Below are positions 35,281 to 44,383 of a stretch of DNA of 64,000 bases, piece by piece. Position 1 is the first letter of the stretch, and the number at the start of each line of letters is the position of its first letter. The notes beneath the pieces were generated by a model, which searched no databases, was not told the origin of the DNA, and saw nothing but the letters and a program-made list of their open reading frames with translations. The translations under genes and the position numbers were made by a program. The stretch comes from Puniceibacterium sediminis (GTDB lineage: Bacteria; Pseudomonadota; Alphaproteobacteria; Rhodobacterales; Rhodobacteraceae). Location of the stretch: contig NZ_FZNN01000012.1 of the NCBI RefSeq assembly GCF_900188035.1, positions 62,001 through 126,000 on the forward strand, read 5' to 3'.

Positions 35281-38200
35281 TCAGACCGTCACGGGAACCG
35301 AAGTGAACGGCCCCGCCCCGAACCGGGCCGACATCTGGGCCACGGCAATGCTATAGTCGCTGCCCGGTTCGTCCATCGCCTGCATCGCGGCGGTGTAGGT
35401 CCAGGCCGGGGTCGTGGTCTGAGCCTCGCGCAGGATCGTGTCGTCGCGCAGCACCCGGATCAGATAGCGTTCGCTTTCCTCACCAAGGGGCACCTCTTCC
35501 AGATCCCAGCTGTCGCCTTCGATCCGGGTGCGCCGGATCCAGCTGACGGCCAGATCGCCATCAAGGCGGCGCGCCGTCAAAGACACGGGGCTGTAGGGCC
35601 GCAGGCCGATGCCGTCAAAGGCGTGCGTTTCGTACAGATAGGCCGGATCATCAATGGCGCGCTGCGCCGGACCAATGCGGAAATGCCGGGACAGGCGGCG
35701 GTTCGACGCCGCAAGCGCGATTTGCTGCGGCACGCCGTCCAGCAACACCACCTGCGACCCTGCGGGCCACACCGGGGGCTGAATGCCGTCGGTGCCAAGC
35801 TGACCCCGCAGCCGGTGGCTGAGCAGCCAGGTATCCGCGCCGGTCATCACCGCATCGCGAAACTGGAACAGCTCCCAGTTTCCCGGTGTGCCGTCGCCGA
35901 TGGCCATGAGGTTTCCCCCCGCGAGCAGTGCGGCATCACTGATTGATTCCAACGTGCCGTGGGCCATCTTGACCTGCAGCGCATCGCCCCGGTCAATCTT
36001 TCCCGAACGCATGGCCGTCAGCGGCGTTTCGGTTGTGCCGATGGTCGCCCGGGCGGCAATGATTTCGTTCAGGGCATAGTCGGCATCAATGGTCGAATCG
36101 TAGACCGCGACGCTACCCGGCCACGGTTTGGCATAGACGGCAATGTGGGGCGCGTGCGGCACCTCTTCGCCGGTCAAAAGCGGCAGATCTAGGAAGAGCG
36201 GCAGAACCGGCCCTGCAGAAGTGACGGGCCGCATGCTGACCGGTTGGTCGGGAAACTGCGAAGGTTCATAGAGGCCCGGGTCGATGCGCACCGCTTCGAT
36301 CATCTGGTGCGAGGTCACCTCGACCCGGTCGATCCGCGCCAGGGTCGGCCCAGAGGGCGACGGCAGCGAAACGATGTCACCCGCGCCCAGCGCCAGTCTT
36401 GATGGCGGCAGCGCAAAGCGCAGTGTATCGCGGGCAAGGCGTGCTTCGGCCAGCCAGCGTTCAAGCGTCTGGCGCCCCTCGGCCCGGGTCAGCGAAAGAT
36501 CCAGATCGCTTTCTGCGACGGCGTGGGTTTCATCGGTGGGCAGAACGGTTTCTTCGGCAACGATCTGGTGATCCCCATCGGCCTGAACAAAGCGCAGGCG
36601 GATACGTCCGGCCATTTCTACGGTGGGGCTGCGGGTTTCCTGTAGATCGCCGTCGATTTCGTGGGTGACGGCAAGGTCGTCGCGCGTCAGGGCAATGGGA
36701 TTCAGACCATTGCGCATACGAAATTCCAGCGTGCCGCCGCGTTCGATCGCATCAAACCCATAGGCCAGCATCAGCGGCTGTAGCGCACGCCGTCCATCGG
36801 CGACGTTGGACACGGTGTAGCCACGCACAAAGCCGAACAGTCGCGAGGTGTCATAGGCATGAAGCCCGGCGCGTTCGCAGATTTCACCCACGACCGAAGC
36901 GAGTGTGCGCGCGGATACACGCCCGTTCATCCAGTGCCCGCGGCGGTAGTTCGGCCCGTCCGACCACAGCGTTTCGTTGCCAGGGAACCACGGATAGGGC
37001 CGTGCATCCCAAGCCCAGACAAAGGCACGGGACATGTCGATCATGCGGCCATCATAGACGCCGGATTCCGGGTTGTTCGCCGGATCGTTCCAGTAGCCGT
37101 GCACCGCGCGCAGATACTGGCGCTGGATCAACTCGTCCCGCAGCCCGTTGCTGAACTTTGGCAGGGTTGATTCCGAGGATTTCGCGTCGATGAACTTGTT
37201 CGGCTGGTTGGTGGCCTTGTTGACAGCAGCGCACCCCAGTTCGGTAAACCAGACCGGTTTCGACCCCGGGATCCAGCTGGTGGGTTGGGCCTGACGCAGC
37301 CCGCCCAACCGTTCGTGATGGGGCTGGGACCACCAGTTGCGGATGTCCTTGTAGCGGAACACCCATGGTTCGCCATAAGCGCCATCGGTGATCGGTGCGC
37401 GGTTCTGTGCCTCTTCGTCGGCGGGCGAAGGATAGTACCAGTCGTACCCCTGACCACCCGCCACATTGGCGCGCAGATAGTCGAGGTTATAGATTGCCCC
37501 GGCCCCTGCATCGGCATGTTCGTCGCCGTCCCGCCAGTCCGACAGAGGCATGTAGTTGTCGATGCCGATGAAATCGATTTCATCGTCGCTCCAGAGCGGA
37601 TCGAGGTGAAAAAACACATCGTCGCTGCCGTCCTGCGGCTGATGGCCAAAGTATTCCGACCAGTCGGCGGCATAGCCAAGCTTGACGTCCGGCCCCAGCA
37701 AAAGGCGGACTTCGGCCGTCAGGGCGCGCAGGGCTGCGACTGCCGGATAGCCCGCATGGTCGCGGATCTGGGTCAGGCCACGCATTTCCGAGCCGATGCA
37801 AAAGGCATCAACCCCGCCGGCCGCCGCGCACAGGGCAGCATTGTGCAGCACGAAGCGGCTGTAGGACCAGTCATCGGGCCCAGAGTATGTGACGGTGCCA
37901 TCGCCCACGGTAAAATCCGCCGCAGTGACGTTGCCGAAAAAATCCGCGACCTCGGCCTGCGCTGCGGTTGTGCTGTCAGACGACCCGGCGCGCCCCGGCG
38001 CGATGTCGAGCGTGATGCGTCCGCGCCATGGCAAGGCAGACTGATCGGCGGCATCGGAATAGGGATCCGGCAGGCCGTTGCCCACCAGCTGGTCCATCAG
38101 GATGAAGGGATAGAACATCACCGACAGGCCGTCTGCGTTCATCCTGCGGATCGACTGGATGACCGACCCGTCTGCGGGCGTACCGCCATAGATCGGGCGT

Positions 38201-39183
38201 CCTGCTTCCTGCGGCACCAGTGTGGCCGCGCTCCGGTTCAACCCTGAAACCTGCCATGGCATGTCCCTCGCGTCGAATTCGGATTGTTCGACCTTTGGCA
38301 CGATCTCGCACCGGCCACAGCGCAGGTCCGACCCGAACCAGCTGACGACCAGCGACACCGCCTTGCAGTTGGGCAATTCGTCTTCGAGCGATTTGAGCGA
38401 TGTGTTGAAGTCCGGCTGAGCCGAGGGAGAATTGACGTTCTGGACCCCATAGTTGCCGCTGCCGTAGCGCAGGAACTGCGGCGATGTGGACAGAGCGTAT
38501 TCACCCGTTCCGGGGATCATCGCGACGCCCTGAATCGCCAGCGGCACATCGTCGGCATCGCCCAATTCGGGTCGGGTGACTTCGAAATTGAACTGCGGGA
38601 CGCGGTTGCCGAAAGCGGTCAACACCAGATCCTCGATCACCACATAGGCGGTGCCGCGATAGGCGGGCACCTGGCCCACGCCTTCGACCGCCTCGATACG
38701 CGGATCGGGCAGCTGATCGGCGCTGCCGGAATAGACCCGCATGTTCAGATCCTTTAGCGGCAGCTCGACCCCATCGGCCCAGACGCGGTTGACGCCGGTG
38801 ATTTCGCCTTCACACAAGGCGAGCGCGAGGCTGACCTTGTAGCTGAAGCTCTTGACCTTCGGCTGAGGCGCGCCGCCCTTTCCGCCACCGCTTTTCTTGA
38901 CGATCTCGGAAAACTCGGTGGCCCAGATCACATGTCCCCCGACCCGCATACGGCCATAGACCTGTGCAATCGGCGCACCTTCGCCCGCGCCGGTCAGACG
39001 AAACCGGTCGACCCGGCCAGTTTCGACCGTTTCGGCCCCCTGCCCCATAAGCCGCTGATCCAGCGCACGACCCAAGGTGGCACCGGCAAAGCGCCCGATG
39101 GCCGCCGCCGACAGCCCCATGACAGACCCGCCGATGGAACCGCCGATGGCCGCCCCGGCCACGGAAAGAACAAGTGTTGCCAT
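35281..39183 (-). CDS. GTA g15: host-specificity/central tip protein with TIM-barrel-like domain
   Basis: A 1300-residue protein, the largest of the cluster. It starts with a glycine- and alanine-rich hydrophobic segment (AGAAIGGSIGGSVMGLSAAA), then KVKSFSYKVSLALALCEGEITGVNRVWADG, which is typical of phage tail-tip proteins. A glycoside-hydrolase-like TIM-barrel region lies around residues 430-730 (VKLGYAADWSEYFGHQPQDG, DFIGIDNYMPLSDWRDG, KPVWFTELGCAAVNKATNQP). A phage-tail domain follows at about 780-940 (VANVADGRR-type region) and beta-rich modules complete the C-terminus. In RcGTA the homologue forms the baseplate hub that contacts the recipient cell. Confidence 0.93.
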   Translation of the reverse strand: MATLVLSVAGAAIGGSIGGSVMGLSAAAIGRFAGATLGRALDQRLMGQGAETVETGRVDRFRLTGAGEGAPIAQVYGRMRVGGHVIWATEFSEIVKKSGGGKGGAPQPKVKSFSYKVSLALALCEGEITGVNRVWADGVELPLKDLNMRVYSGSADQLPDPRIEAVEGVGQVPAYRGTAYVVIEDLVLTAFGNRVPQFNFEVTRPELGDADDVPLAIQGVAMIPGTGEYALSTSPQFLRYGSGNYGVQNVNSPSAQPDFNTSLKSLEDELPNCKAVSLVVSWFGSDLRCGRCEIVPKVEQSEFDARDMPWQVSGLNRSAATLVPQEAGRPIYGGTPADGSVIQSIRRMNADGLSVMFYPFILMDQLVGNGLPDPYSDAADQSALPWRGRITLDIAPGRAGSSDSTTAAQAEVADFFGNVTAADFTVGDGTVTYSGPDDWSYSRFVLHNAALCAAAGGVDAFCIGSEMRGLTQIRDHAGYPAVAALRALTAEVRLLLGPDVKLGYAADWSEYFGHQPQDGSDDVFFHLDPLWSDDEIDFIGIDNYMPLSDWRDGDEHADAGAGAIYNLDYLRANVAGGQGYDWYYPSPADEEAQNRAPITDGAYGEPWVFRYKDIRNWWSQPHHERLGGLRQAQPTSWIPGSKPVWFTELGCAAVNKATNQPNKFIDAKSSESTLPKFSNGLRDELIQRQYLRAVHGYWNDPANNPESGVYDGRMIDMSRAFVWAWDARPYPWFPGNETLWSDGPNYRRGHWMNGRVSARTLASVVGEICERAGLHAYDTSRLFGFVRGYTVSNVADGRRALQPLMLAYGFDAIERGGTLEFRMRNGLNPIALTRDDLAVTHEIDGDLQETRSPTVEMAGRIRLRFVQADGDHQIVAEETVLPTDETHAVAESDLDLSLTRAEGRQTLERWLAEARLARDTLRFALPPSRLALGAGDIVSLPSPSGPTLARIDRVEVTSHQMIEAVRIDPGLYEPSQFPDQPVSMRPVTSAGPVLPLFLDLPLLTGEEVPHAPHIAVYAKPWPGSVAVYDSTIDADYALNEIIAARATIGTTETPLTAMRSGKIDRGDALQVKMAHGTLESISDAALLAGGNLMAIGDGTPGNWELFQFRDAVMTGADTWLLSHRLRGQLGTDGIQPPVWPAGSQVVLLDGVPQQIALAASNRRLSRHFRIGPAQRAIDDPAYLYETHAFDGIGLRPYSPVSLTARRLDGDLAVSWIRRTRIEGDSWDLEEVPLGEESERYLIRVLRDDTILREAQTTTPAWTYTAAMQAMDEPGSDYSIAVAQMSARFGAGPFTSVPVTV

Positions 39184-39186
39184 CAG

Positions 39187-39627
39187 TCAGACCTCCTGCG
39201 GAAAGGCAAAGCGCGCCACGATGCGTCTTTGCCAGGGAGCGCTAAGCGCGCTTTCGATTACGCCATGCCCGGAATAGGCATGGATAAAGGCAGCTTGGGC
39301 ACCGATGCGCGACTGCAGGCCAAGGTGTTTGGCGACCGAACCGTCGCGCATCCGAAACAGCAGCACATCGCCCTCTGCGGCCTGCGCCAGCGGTTTGGGC
39401 GTAAAGTGCCGGTGCCCCGCGCGCAAAAGCGCCTCGTCACCCTGCGGTTCGGACCAGTCCATGGAATAGGCCGGGATCGGTTCGGGTTCGCAGCCGTAAA
39501 GTTCGCGCCAGATCCCGCGCAGTAGACCAAGGCAATCACATCCCGCGCCACGGCAAGAGGCCTGATGCACGTAAGGCGTGCCGATCCAGCTACGAGCCCG
39601 GGTGATGATGCGTTCGCCCGCCGTCAT
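39187..39627 (-). CDS. GTA g14: NlpC/P60-type cell-wall peptidase
   Basis: A 146-residue peptidase associated with the tail tip. The catalytic Cys is in GCDCLGLLRGIW (Cys32), preceded by SWIGTPYVHQASCRGAG, and the catalytic His region is VAKHLGLQSR, followed by AFIHAYSGHGV. It would open peptidoglycan of the recipient so DNA can pass. It overlaps g13 by 4 bases and ends 3 bases before g15. Confidence 0.94.
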   Translation of the reverse strand: MTAGERIITRARSWIGTPYVHQASCRGAGCDCLGLLRGIWRELYGCEPEPIPAYSMDWSEPQGDEALLRAGHRHFTPKPLAQAAEGDVLLFRMRDGSVAKHLGLQSRIGAQAAFIHAYSGHGVIESALSAPWQRRIVARFAFPQEV

Positions 39628-40508
39628 CTGCGGCTGCCGCTGTCGGTGGCGCTGACACGACTGGGGGTAGCCATCTGCCAGTCATCTTCGGGAAGATCCG
39701 GAAAGCCTTGGAAATTCAAAACATTGTGGAATTTTTTTCGGCAGGTATCGAACCGTTTGTCGCAGCCGGCTTCCAACCGTACGAGATCGCCTGCCACAAG
39801 ATCGGCACGCAGCGGTTCCCAGAGTTCGATACGGCGCTGGCCGTCTTTGACGTGGTCCCGCTTGATCGGGCTGCTCAGCCCCTGGGCGGTACCGCTTTGC
39901 ACCATAACGCGCCCACGCAGGAACCAGTCTGGCGAAAATTCTTCGAGCAGATCAAAGATCAGCGTGGTCTTGCCCTCGACCGCCACGACAGCACCCGCAT
40001 GAAAATATCCAGGGTCGGCCAAATCCAGACCGCAGGAGGAATCGCCCAGAACAGCGGTGCAGGGTTTCTGGAAAACCCGGCCATTGGGACGGTTGAGGGC
40101 CTCGGATAGACCGCGCAGTTCCGCCTGAAACGCGCCGCCAGAGCGGCGGATTTCACCAATCGTGCCGCGAAACTGGATCTCGCGTTGCGCCACGTCCGCC
40201 CAGTTGACCAGCCAGGCGACCACCTCGGCGTTGTCATATCGCCCGGCAGCAATGTCTGCCTCGGTGATGGCATCGGCGCACAGGGCACCCATGGCTTCGG
40301 TATTGTCCACCGACAGGCCTGTGCCCTGCTCAAGCGCCATGGCCGAGAGGCCCGTATCCGCGCGAAAGGTCAGCCCGTCGAAGGCCAGATCGACGTCGTG
40401 ATCGGTAAAGCCGAACTTTGCCCCGTCGGTGCGAGATACCGACCAAGCGCGCGCGACCGTGGTCAGACCACTGGCAAGATGTGCCGCGAATTCAGGTGAA
40501 AGCGCCAT
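39624..40508 (-). CDS. GTA g13: DUF2163 baseplate hub protein
   Basis: A 294-residue protein of the DUF2163/BR0599 family. Recognisable stretches are TTVARAWSVSRTDGAKFGFTDHDVDLAFDG at the N-terminus (split, beta-rich) and a Cys-containing C-terminal domain with FQKPCTAVLGDSSCGLDLADPGYF and CDKRFDTCRKKFHNVLNFQGFPD. The four Cys of that domain fit the iron-sulfur-binding hub described for RcGTA. Its start overlaps the g12 stop by one base (TGATG). Confidence 0.93.
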   Translation of the reverse strand: MALSPEFAAHLASGLTTVARAWSVSRTDGAKFGFTDHDVDLAFDGLTFRADTGLSAMALEQGTGLSVDNTEAMGALCADAITEADIAAGRYDNAEVVAWLVNWADVAQREIQFRGTIGEIRRSGGAFQAELRGLSEALNRPNGRVFQKPCTAVLGDSSCGLDLADPGYFHAGAVVAVEGKTTLIFDLLEEFSPDWFLRGRVMVQSGTAQGLSSPIKRDHVKDGQRRIELWEPLRADLVAGDLVRLEAGCDKRFDTCRKKFHNVLNFQGFPDLPEDDWQMATPSRVSATDSGSRR

Positions 40509-41140
40509 CAGATCCGCACCTCGACCACCGGCACATCCGGCACCTCGCCAGCCTGAAAGCTGGCCACGCTGGTCAGGATCCGATCAGCATCGAACCGCAC
40601 GGGCACGTCGAATTCATAGCCTGCGCTGATTTCGGCACCGAACTGCGGCGGTACAGTAAAAGTGACGACACCCGACGCGGGATCGACGGTGAAATCCGTA
40701 CCTTCAGTCTGAGCAAGCCCCTGAATGGCGGTTCGCACTGTCCCGGCGACCGGCTTTTTGATCGGGCGTTCATAGCTGCTGGCCCCCGACTGGTAGGTCT
40801 TGGTCAGTTGAAAACTGGAGGTGGCACCATCGCCGATGGCGATAATCTGGTCGTCAGGGCTCGGCGTGGAGGAGGGTACGCAGGATTTATAATCCGCCCA
40901 GTCCTTCCAGCGAAAACCGAAGAGTTGCCCGCGTCGTGCCTCGAAAAAGGCAGTCAGCATCGCGATATCGTCAAGGGATCGCAGGCCCATTCCGGCGTCG
41001 TAGCGGCGGCGGGAATGCGCCCAGGGCGTGTTGCGTTCCTCGTGCCCGCTGGCGAGCGTTACGACGTCAGTACGCCGCTCGGGTCCACCGACAGACCCAA
41101 AGCTGAGGGTTGCCGGAAATCGTATCTCGTGAAAGCTCAT
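40508..41140 (-). CDS. GTA g12: DUF2460 distal tail protein
   Basis: A 210-residue DUF2460 protein. It opens MSFHEIRFPATLSFGSVGGPE, contains HSRRRYDAGMGLRSLDDIAMLTAFFEARRGQLFGFRWKDWADYKS (in parts) and a beta-rich C-terminus ending PDVPVVEVRI. Family members connect the tail tube to the baseplate. The start at 41140 was chosen from the family opening; a frame extending 33 bases upstream enters the g11 intergenic end. It lies 13 bp after the g11 stop. Confidence 0.93.
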   Translation of the reverse strand: MSFHEIRFPATLSFGSVGGPERRTDVVTLASGHEERNTPWAHSRRRYDAGMGLRSLDDIAMLTAFFEARRGQLFGFRWKDWADYKSCVPSSTPSPDDQIIAIGDGATSSFQLTKTYQSGASSYERPIKKPVAGTVRTAIQGLAQTEGTDFTVDPASGVVTFTVPPQFGAEISAGYEFDVPVRFDADRILTSVASFQAGEVPDVPVVEVRI

Positions 41141-41153
41141 TTGAAGCACTCCC

Positions 41154-41807
41154 TTAGCGATTGCGCTGGCCACGGCCCAAAGCGCGACCCATCTGGGCGG
41201 CGATCTGGCTCTGACTGCGCTTGAAACCCTGCGCGTCCGGGGTCGAGATGTTCATCACCACCGTGACAGGCGCACTGCCGCCCCCGGCGCGGACGCCCAG
41301 CTTGCCATCCGGGCCGCGCGCCAAGGGCATGATCGCCTCGGGTCCCGCCTCGCCCATCAGGCCCATGCCGCCGCGCATGGGAAAATGCGTCGCACCCGAC
41401 ACGACACCGCCGGTCGCAAATGGCATCACCCGGCCTTGGGAAAAGCTCGCGCCATTCGCAAAAGGCGACAGGCCCCCGGCAAGACTGCCCAGACCCGCTG
41501 TAATCATGCCGCTGAAGTGATCCGTCACCGGTTTCACGGCAGCCCGATAGGCGGCCGTGATCATGCCATTGGCAACGGTCTGCAAAGCACCGGACAGCTT
41601 CATCCCGTCCAGCACGACACCGTCGATTGCCTTGGAAAGGCCACGGCTCAGCGTTGTCTCAAATCGACCAGCGCTGCGGCCCGTATCCGCAAAGGTCTGG
41701 TGTATCCGGATCATTTCGGCGTTGAACCCCGCCGCCATGCCGCCTGCCCCCTGTAGCGAGGTTTCCAGGGCATCCAGCTGCTCTTCCAACGTCTCTCTAT
41801 CACTCAT
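41154..41807 (-). CDS. GTA g11: short tape measure protein
   Basis: A 217-residue protein that sets tail length. An N-terminal coiled-coil segment (MSDRETLEEQLDALETSLQG) precedes a helical, Ala/Gly-rich centre with GLSKAIDGVVLDGMKLSGAL and SGMITAGLGSLAGGLSPFA. The C-terminal motif GLMGEAGPEAIMPLARGPDGKLGV is widespread in phage tape measures. The short length fits the short tail of GTA particles. It overlaps g10.1 by 8 bases. The start was set at 41807, since the longer frame antisenses no known sequence. Confidence 0.93.
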   Translation of the reverse strand: MSDRETLEEQLDALETSLQGAGGMAAGFNAEMIRIHQTFADTGRSAGRFETTLSRGLSKAIDGVVLDGMKLSGALQTVANGMITAAYRAAVKPVTDHFSGMITAGLGSLAGGLSPFANGASFSQGRVMPFATGGVVSGATHFPMRGGMGLMGEAGPEAIMPLARGPDGKLGVRAGGGSAPVTVVMNISTPDAQGFKRSQSQIAAQMGRALGRGQRNR

Positions 41808-42009
41808 CGTTCGATCCTCTTTTGTCCGGGTAAGCGGCGGCCAGTTCTTCCAGCCGCGCCCGCCCCATGGGCTCAGAACCCGTGCTGTCACCCAGCAGCA
41901 CCTGCAATTCCGCTGGCGTCAGCGCCCAGAACTGATCGGGTGTCAAACCGAGACCGCGCAGGCCCGCACGCAACAATGCAGCCCAGTCAAAGGGCCGGGA
42001 TTCAGCCAT
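41800..42009 (-). CDS. GTA g10.1: small tail assembly chaperone-like protein
   Basis: A 69-residue protein matching the short gene after g10 in RcGTA-like clusters (rcc01693 family). Its key segment is LGLTPDQFWALTPAELQVLLG, followed by a Glu/Leu-rich helix RARLEELAAAYPD. By position it is the counterpart of the second tail-assembly chaperone product that long-tailed phages make by frameshift; here it is a separate overlapping gene (8 bases with g10 and with g11). Confidence 0.9.
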   Translation of the reverse strand: MAESRPFDWAALLRAGLRGLGLTPDQFWALTPAELQVLLGDSTGSEPMGRARLEELAAAYPDKRGSNDE

Positions 42010-42334
42010 TTCCGGCTGCTTCTGTTGGCAACATGAACGCTCGGGCCAGCAACTCCGCGGCCCCCCGCGCCGCCGCCATCGGCCCGCCTTCGATCTCTGC
42101 TGCCATCAGGTCGGCAGCGCGGCCCTGCCAGCCGCCGCCCCTCAGGCCCGCCACAATCAGCGCCAGGACATCACGCGTTGTGAAATTTCCGGCCTCAAAC
42201 CGCTCGACCAGAGCCACGAGTGACTTGCTTTCCAGCCCGGCCTCAAGCTCGGCCAACGCCCCGAGGGTCAGCCGCATGACATGCGGGGTCCCGTCAATGA
42301 CAATCCCCACCTCTCCCCTCCATGGATTGGCCAT
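42002..42334 (-). CDS. GTA g10: tail tube assembly chaperone
   Basis: A 110-residue protein of the GTA tail-assembly chaperone family. It begins MANPWRGEVGIVIDGTPHVM and carries the diagnostic LTLGALAELEAGL, then FEAGNFTTRDVLALIVAGLRGGG. It lies 3 bp after the major tail protein gene and just before g10.1 and the tape measure, exactly where phages keep this function. Confidence 0.92.
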   Translation of the reverse strand: MANPWRGEVGIVIDGTPHVMRLTLGALAELEAGLESKSLVALVERFEAGNFTTRDVLALIVAGLRGGGWQGRAADLMAAEIEGGPMAAARGAAELLARAFMLPTEAAGNG

Positions 42335-42337
42335 GGC

Positions 42338-42754
42338 TCAGACCACCGCTACAAAGCTGAGGCTACCGGCCGATGCGAGCGACATCTCATAAGTCGCCTC
42401 GCCGTTGTGCGACCCGGCATATTCCAGGCTTGTCACCTGAAATGCACCCTCGACGACGCCGAAATCCGGGATCACGACCTGAAAATTCGGAGTTTCGCCA
42501 TCAAAGAAGATCTGCCGGGCGCGTTCGTCCGTGCTCGCATCCTTGAAAACACCCGAACCCGAGATGGCGGCCGTCTTGACCCCGGCTCCGGCGAGCAGTT
42601 CGCGCCAGCCTCCCTGGCTTTCCAATGATGTCACATCCACCGTATCGGCGTTGAAACTCACCCGCGTCGCCCGCAGGCCGGCGATTGTCTGGAACTGACC
42701 GTTACCGGTCAGATCCACCTTGATCAGAAGATCCTTGCCATTCTGGGCACCCAT
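42338..42754 (-). CDS. GTA g9: major tail tube protein (TP901-1 family)
   Basis: A 138-residue protein forming the tail tube. It opens MGAQNGKDLLIKVDLTGNGQ, with FQTIAGLRATRVSFNADTVD and TSLESQGGWRELLAGAGVKT following, all family-typical. The ATG at 42754 sits 9 bases after AAAAGGAG; a GTG nine bases upstream is in frame but too close to that ribosome binding site. A 78-bp gap separates it from g8. Confidence 0.94.
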   Translation of the reverse strand: MGAQNGKDLLIKVDLTGNGQFQTIAGLRATRVSFNADTVDVTSLESQGGWRELLAGAGVKTAAISGSGVFKDASTDERARQIFFDGETPNFQVVIPDFGVVEGAFQVTSLEYAGSHNGEATYEMSLASAGSLSFVAVV

Positions 42755-42832
42755 ATCCGTCACTCCTTTTTACTGAATTGGTTGGCCGGGGCTCACCCCG
42801 CCATCTATGCAAGAACGTTCCGACGCCGCCGA

Positions 42833-43240
42833 TCACGCATCTTCGACACGTGCGCGAAAGGTCATTTCGACACGGCGCAATCCGCCGCTTTGCCTTCGTG
42901 CCTGTGCGCGCGAAAAACGCATGCTGACCAGTCGCCCCCGGGAAAGCGTCAAATCAGCGTCATGAAGCGCATCGCTGATTGCCACCCCGACCTCTTTGGC
43001 CGCGTGGAAACCTGACTGATCAGTGACCACCGCAACAATCAGGTCGTGCCACGCACCACTGCCGGACACATCAGAGGCGTCGCGCACCTTTTCCGATCCC
43101 AAGGTCACGTAAAGCGCTGGCAACTCACCCGATGGAAACGAGTCAAAGATATTGCTGCCCACCTGAGCGTAGACAGCGACGTCGGCGAGCAGATGTTGAT
43201 AGACTGCCGCCTGCAATGCTGCTGAATTCGCATAACTCAT
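42833..43240 (-). CDS. GTA g8: tail terminator (DUF3168)
   Basis: A 135-residue DUF3168 protein. Diagnostic parts are SYANSAALQAAVYQHLLADV, NIFDSFPSGELPALYVTLGSE and GAWHDLIVAVVTDQSGFHAAKEV. In long-tailed phages this protein caps the tail tube and joins it to the head. It overlaps g7 by 4 bases (ATGA). Confidence 0.94.
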   Translation of the reverse strand: MSYANSAALQAAVYQHLLADVAVYAQVGSNIFDSFPSGELPALYVTLGSEKVRDASDVSGSGAWHDLIVAVVTDQSGFHAAKEVGVAISDALHDADLTLSRGRLVSMRFSRAQARRQSGGLRRVEMTFRARVEDA

Positions 43241-43575
43241 ACCGCCAGCTCCTCTTCCGCAAGGCAGGTCAGGTAACGGCCCCGGACATCGGCTTCGGTC
43301 ACGGCCAGAATGCGAAACCTGCGTGCGCCCAAAAGCATGCGCTGCCCCGGAACGGGACGTTTAGACTGCCCGGGCGGCGCGTCCCGTACCGTGATCCGAT
43401 AGCTCGCAGTGGACAGAGGGCCAGCCGCACCCGTCGTTTCACGGCCTGAACGCGGTTTCAGTTCACCCCAGAGCGTTCCCAGAACAATCCAGCTGGCAAT
43501 CTGGCCACCCGCACCGTCCGATGCAGACACAGATGCTTCGAGCACCAGCCTGCGGTTCAGGTTCGGCGGCTTCAT
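43237..43575 (-). CDS. GTA g7: head closure/head-tail adaptor
   Basis: A 112-residue small beta-barrel protein of the SPP1 gp16-like head-tail adaptor family. It opens MKPPNLNRRLVLEA, contains GTLWGELKPRSGRE and SYRITVRDAPPG, and ends RGRYLTCLAEEELAV. The ATG at 43575 overlaps the g6 stop (ATGA), which is better supported than a start 27 bases upstream. Confidence 0.92.
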   Translation of the reverse strand: MKPPNLNRRLVLEASVSASDGAGGQIASWIVLGTLWGELKPRSGRETTGAAGPLSTASYRITVRDAPPGQSKRPVPGQRMLLGARRFRILAVTEADVRGRYLTCLAEEELAV

Positions 43576-44210
43576 GAGCTGAACCCGATCCGCATCGGGC
43601 AATATCGCGCAATCAGACTGGTCACGCCAAACGGCATGCAGCCCTGGCTCAGCCCGACATCGTTGCGGTATTCGTCATAGTGCCCGGCCAGCATCAGCAC
43701 CGCCTGAGCCATGTCCGCCGGAAGGTCCTGAAACGTTGGCGCGAGACCCCCGGAAAAACGGATCACAGCCATCCCGTCATTGGGAATCGTGGGAAAACAG
43801 CCAGAGCGCATTCGCAAGCATGGAACATGGGTATCAAGTTCGAGACGATAACGCATCGGATCCAAAATCTGCGACGTGCCCTGCTCTGATATGATGTTCA
43901 ACTGCTCCAGATCCGTATCCGGCAGGATCGGTCGACACAGGCTGACCTGACCCACCGCAAGCACCGGTGCCACCGGCAGCGGCTGTCGGTCCACGCTGGC
44001 CCATTCTGTCAGGAGCAACTGAAAGCTACGCTGCAACAGTACCTTTCCGGTTCGCGCCTCGATTGCAGCCATTGCCGCGCGAAGGAATGAGGCCAGCAAT
44101 TCATCCTGGGAACCATCTTCAGCAAAGCCTGTGCCCATCCGCATGTGCCGCTTCAATGCATCGACAGGCAGTGCCGCGTCGGGCAAAGAAGTCTCTTCAA
44201 TTAACATCAT
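43572..44210 (-). CDS. GTA g6: head-tail connector (gp6/gp15-like adaptor)
   Basis: A 212-residue protein with the features of phage connector proteins: LIEETSLPDAALPVDALKRHMR at the start, LLASFLRAAMAAIEARTGKVLLQRSF, and a C-terminal helical section LPADMAQAVLMLAGHYDEYR. Two adjacent ATGs at 44210 and 44207 follow GGAGAAAG. The 173-bp gap to the capsid gene upstream holds a stable hairpin, annotated separately. Confidence 0.92.
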   Translation of the reverse strand: MMLIEETSLPDAALPVDALKRHMRMGTGFAEDGSQDELLASFLRAAMAAIEARTGKVLLQRSFQLLLTEWASVDRQPLPVAPVLAVGQVSLCRPILPDTDLEQLNIISEQGTSQILDPMRYRLELDTHVPCLRMRSGCFPTIPNDGMAVIRFSGGLAPTFQDLPADMAQAVLMLAGHYDEYRNDVGLSQGCMPFGVTSLIARYCPMRIGFSS

Positions 44211-44336
44211 GATCTTTCTCCGCATACCTCTCAGGTCCCCCCCCGGAACCGGAGGAAAGGTGGGCGCGCACCACTCACGTTGCTCGGACGGAGGGGAGCA
44301 GCTAGACAACGCAAGCTCTCTCACGGATGCGCGCCC

Positions 44337-44368
44337 CATGTGACCGGACCTTTCGGCCCGATCACATG
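44337..44368 (-). other. 14-bp hairpin with GAAA tetraloop just after the GTA capsid gene
   Basis: On the transcribed strand, CATGTGATCGG pairs with CCGGTCACATG (one U-G wobble), and inside it GCC-GAAA-GGU adds three pairs capped by a GNRA tetraloop. It starts 15 bases after the g5 stop codon. No T-tract follows, so it is more likely a block to 3' decay or an RNA-processing signal than a terminator. It would raise capsid mRNA relative to the downstream tail genes. Confidence 0.75.
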
Positions 44369-44383
44369 TTCAGGCGATCAGGC

